DNA from: Monosiga brevicollis MX1
Lineage: Eukaryota > Opisthokonta > Choanoflagellata > Craspedida > Salpingoecidae
Assembly (NCBI RefSeq): GCF_000002865.3
Contig: NW_001865058.1
Location: forward strand, 139,832-203,831
Reading direction: 5' to 3'
DNA length: 64,000 nt
Part shown: piece by piece, positions 57,901 through 64,000 of the stretch
Position numbering within the stretch: the stretch's first letter is position 1
Layout: every line of letters starts with the position of its first letter
The notes under the pieces: generated by a model
What the model was told of the DNA's origin: nothing
Seen by the model: only the letters and a program-made list of their open reading frames with translations
Database searches by the model: none
Position numbers and translations under genes: made by a program

Positions 57901-60801
57901 CTTTGTCCCATCGTGGTGAGCTGGTAGCAGGCACCAGGCGTAAAGGCGCTTGCTGCCACCAGGAGGCGCACAGCGCAAAAAATTGGGCATCTTCCTTCCG
58001 GGTGAGTGGGGTTACACTGGTAGTGGTAGAGTTTGAAGACTTGGCAGGGGTTACATCCAGACCTCGAGAGGAAGATGGTTGCGGGGTAAGGGGGGTTTGC
58101 GGATGGCTTGGGCTGTTTGCTGCTTCAGATGCGGCACCTCCGACGCTAATGCGGGGTGGTTTGTATGGGCGATAACCCTTGGGCTTGGCGCGAGTTCCGA
58201 ACCCCGGTGTACTAGGCGCGTTGGCAGCACGCCGTTTACTTGACGCCATGAGACCTGGAGTATGGGCCTTGCGCCCCGTTCGAGCCGGCGTGACAAAGGC
58301 TGCTGGTCGTGGGTGATGGTTTTTGGGGGTAAGGGCAGCCCCAATTCCATGGCTTGGCGTTTCCCCTACATTGGAAAAACATTGAAGAGGAACACCAGCA
58401 AGCGTGCGCGGAAGCAATGAGATGGAAAGTGGAAAAAAAAAAAGGGAACTGCGAACAGGACAGGGAACCGCGATCAGCCCGCAATTGAGGGACGAAACGA
58501 ACCGTGAGCAGTTTTAATGGACGCCGCCACGTTAGCTCTTGGGGTTGCAAAGGATGTGACGGTGGGCGGGCGCCGTCGCAAGGACGAAGGCGAAGAGAGA
58601 GGTGACGTCGTGGTAGACCCGGGCGCGGGGTTTGCCAGGGTGCGGGGCACGGAGAAGCTCGGTGTTTCGGGAGCACTAGCAGCGTTGACACCGGGGCTCG
58701 GTCGAGTGCTTGCAGGAGGATGTTGGTCCAGCAATTGCAGGCGAGGCTGCTTGGCTGTGGTATTTCCGTCGCTTGGGCGAGGGGGCACAAACGAAATGGG
58801 GGTCTCAGTCGGAGCCCACACGGGCACCTTGCGCGGCGGCTCAATGTCCTCGTGATCATGTGCTTGCTTGTTAAGGTGCCCATCGTTGCGTAAGTTGCTT
58901 TGCTTCGTTGTTGCATCTGCCAGCAGGGCTCGCCCATGGGTGGCGTGTCGGGCCGAAGAAATGATGGTGTTGCTGCGTAGATTCTGGAACCCGAGACACG
59001 CAGGATCGTTTTCTGGTGGGCCAGCGGTTGTCCGCCGAGTAGTTGCAACAGCATGATTAGCACGAGCAAGATCGATGTGCGGCTTTGTATTGCTTTTATC
59101 GTTGTCATTGTCGTGTAAGGCCGGAAGCAGGTGGGCATGTTGAGCATATTGATCAGAGCCGGCAGAAGCAACTGCGGAAGAGACAACAGGTTGATGCAAT
59201 GAAGCAGGTAAGCGCGGCATTATCCCCAAGGGCTCGTCCGGCACTGCTGCAGTCTCGGCGTCCGGGGCGTCCGGGGCATCATGCTGCGCAGCCGCCAACA
59301 ATGCTCGGCCCTTGGCGGCATCGGCCTCGGTCGACACCACTCGGTTGGTTCGGGCGCTCTGAAACCCCACAAAGGCCGGTGTCGAGGGCTCGTCCGGCAC
59401 TGCTGCAGTCTCGGCGTCCGGGGCATCATGCTGCGCAGCCGCCAACAATGCTCGGCCCTTGGCGGCATCGGCCTCGGTCGACACCACTCGATTGGTTCGG
59501 GCGCTCTGAAACCCCACAAAGGCCGGCGTCGAGGGCTCGTCCGGCACTGCTGCAGTCTCGGCGTCCGGGGCATCATGCTGCGCAGCCGCCAACAATGCTC
59601 GGCCCTTGGCGGCATCGGCCTCGGTCGACACCACTCGATTGGTTCGGGCGCTCTGAAACCCAAGCAAAGGCCGCCGTCGAGGGCTGTCAGCGGGACTACT
59701 GAATCTGAATCGACATGTGGTGACTCGACAGTCACATGCTGTGGGCCGTTTTCATCAAGATGCTGCAGGTTGGCGGCATTGTCGTCCCCGAGCTGCATCC
59801 TTTGGCGTCGACACCACTTGATGGGTGCGAGCATTGCGGAATTCCAGCAGAAGAGGCCCTGAGCTAATGGGAGAGCCGGTCTCGGTCTCTTGGCTAGCCC
59901 CATCGGCATCCCCTGGCTGCTCTTGGTTTGGAGATGATGATGGCGCCGATTTAGGCTGCAGGTTCTGCAGGGGTGAACGAGGGCCGGGGGAAACATCAAG
60001 CTTGCTTTGCTTGGCTTGGGGTTGACCATGTTCTTCCAGGGGCATGGGAGGCCCCAGCTCCAGACGTGGAGGCCGGCGTGCACCAGGGCTGCGCCGGTTG
60101 GGCCCCGTTGGGGTTAGTAGTGAGGGGCTAAACTCATCAAAGTTGGCAGGCAGCTCAAAAGGTCGGTGCATGGGGTCAGGGGAGTGCTCGCTCCCGTAGC
60201 CATCGAGAATGATGCTCGACAAACGCCTGTGATGTAGAGGTGTGGGATCTTCTGGAGACGGTGCTTGTGTGGCCCGAGGAGTCGATCCAGGAGTCATGTT
60301 GGCCGGCGTTGCGGCGAGAGATTCTTGAGCTTGGCGATTCCGCCGCATCGTCGGGTCCAAAGGGGCATGGCGAAACAGAACAGGGGTTGTAAAGGAGCTT
60401 GCAACGGGTAAGGTGGCTTGCTCCCGAGGGGTGGAGGAGATGGGATCGATGCTGCCATGCAGCATGGGCGCAGGGGTGGTGGGCGCCGGTGCGCCTGCTT
60501 TGCTTCCGAGTGGCTCTGAGGGGCTCGGACTGTGCTGGGGTCCTGGGTCCACGCGCCAACGCCCTGCGGATCAAGCAGAATAAAATCGTTGCAATGAGTG
60601 AGCGTCTGTTGGGTTTGCAAAGCAAGGGGTGAGCTGAACCGGTGAAGCGGGCTTACCCCGTGAAAAGGAGCGAAGGGGCGCAACTCTGTTGTGAGGACCA
60701 GGAGACGCGCTCTCCCGCATGCCCATGCCACGCAGCACCTCCTGGCACCACTGCTGGGCGGCCTCATTGGTTTTGACCATGAGGTCTTGCTGCGAGCCCA
60801 T
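54944..60801 (-). CDS. BRCA2: BRCA2 orthologue with BRC repeats, DNA-binding domain and UBZ4-like finger
   Basis: BRCA2 loads RAD51 on single-stranded DNA in homologous recombination. Exons: 60801-60657, 60563-58503 and 58365-54944, joined in frame (SRG-RWRVDPGP; IKTAHG-ETPSHGIG). ATG 60801 is in a good context (MGSQQDLMVKTNEAAQQW). Exon 2 carries BRC-like repeats: FRNARTHQVVSTPKDAARG, three copies of FQSARTNRVVSTEADAAKG, and FQNLRSNTIISSARHATHG; four of five keep the FxxA RAD51-binding motif. Exon 3 has the helical domain (about 58,000-57,500), OB1 (LPFTCTVLDVAPNNGYVWIC), NSTRGLEDAS and SDIVPDGGAVPLVEAFVERV as in human OB1-OB2, a short tower-like helical insert (QAEAVIQRC ... QARVDQARHLAAQRM), then OB2-OB3 (LRCRTNGSRALLSVWRDAL; EYVDILGKVLSID). 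A C2HC finger lies at 55598-55657, followed by a basic/Ser linker and a helical C-terminal region. Two in-frame TGA codons occur in exon 2 at 59752-59757. Confidence 0.88.
55598..55657 (-). other. UBZ4-type C2HC zinc-finger motif inside BRCA2
   Basis: Pattern C-x2-C-x11-H-x3-C with Asp two before the last Cys. This is the spacing of the RAD18-family UBZ4 ubiquitin-binding finger. It lies after OB3 of the BRCA2 DNA-binding domain. Confidence 0.75.
59220..59680 (-). repeat. Tandem 147-bp coding repeats (BRC units)
   Basis: The string CGGGCGCTCT recurs at 59351, 59498 and 59645, exactly 147 bp apart; each unit codes for 49 residues with one BRC motif and an Ala/Asp/Pro linker. Copies are nearly identical in DNA. 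The last copy in the protein (lowest coordinates) has an extra 9 bp, duplicating Asp-Ala-Pro. The first copy in the protein differs by a one-base insertion just upstream of its Gly-Phe, in the linker. Confidence 0.95.

Positions 60802-64000
<3,199 letters not shown>

Noticed and set aside
59752-59757. Selenocysteine or read-through at the double TGA in BRCA2
   Set aside because: Two adjacent TGA codons in a non-redox linker give no reason to expect selenocysteine, and no SECIS-like element was sought or seen.
59281-59862. Plus-strand open frame with three repeats of His/Gly-rich peptide
   Set aside because: Opposite-strand shadow of the same BRC repeats; no homology.
59220-60083. Long open frame on the minus strand with repeated Arg/Pro-rich peptides over the BRC array
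   Set aside because: It is a shifted frame of the 147-bp repeats; the BRC motif frame with FxxA and in-frame joins to the DNA-binding domain is the supported one.

Overview
The window is intron-rich nuclear DNA from a unicellular relative of animals. Genes are packed on both strands, with introns of about 60-200 bp, GT-AG splice sites and T-runs before many acceptors. Several genes are of animal type: ANKRD27/VARP, SANBR/KIAA1841, a RAI14/UACA-like ankyrin-coiled-coil protein, kinesin-1, a giant multi-PDZ scaffold and BRCA2. This points to a choanoflagellate, and Monosiga brevicollis is my best guess; the species is inferred from gene content only.

Left part (1-25,600). On the minus strand lie a VARP-like VPS9/ankyrin protein (continues off the left edge), a class V aminotransferase and the ankyrin-coiled-coil gene. 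Three single-exon paralogues encoding secreted or membrane-anchored FG-GAP/beta-propeller-like proteins follow (12.1-16.5 kb). Then come a minus-strand SANBR orthologue, divergent from a plus-strand NDUFA9 (complex I) gene, and a small PH-domain protein.

Middle (25,600-30,800). This is a gene-poor island. It holds an unrecognised protein with a possible PD-(D/E)XK nuclease core, a 74-base assembly gap and the 3' end of a Tc1/mariner-IS630-type transposase.

Right part (30,800-64,000). In order: kinesin-1 heavy chain (+), a scaffold with about 21 PDZ domains (+), a 148-residue protein of unknown function (-), a coiled-coil protein with a beta-rich N-terminal region (-), the OLA1 ATPase (+), BRCA2 (-) and an SLC15/POT peptide transporter (+, runs off the right edge). 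The BRCA2 gene has five BRC-like repeats, three of them near-identical, and an apparent RAD18-type UBZ4 zinc finger after the DNA-binding domain.

The genes do not form one pathway. VARP (endosomal traffic), kinesin-1 (transport), the PDZ scaffold (membrane complexes) and the secreted propellers all concern cell organisation; BRCA2 concerns DNA repair and SANBR is a probable nuclear regulator. Long microsatellites ((CA)n, (GA)n, (CT)n) sit repeatedly at or near 5' ends of genes. No rRNA, tRNA or CRISPR was recognised. Exon borders come from reading splice sites and protein frames by eye; those given exactly are frame-checked, the rest are approximate.
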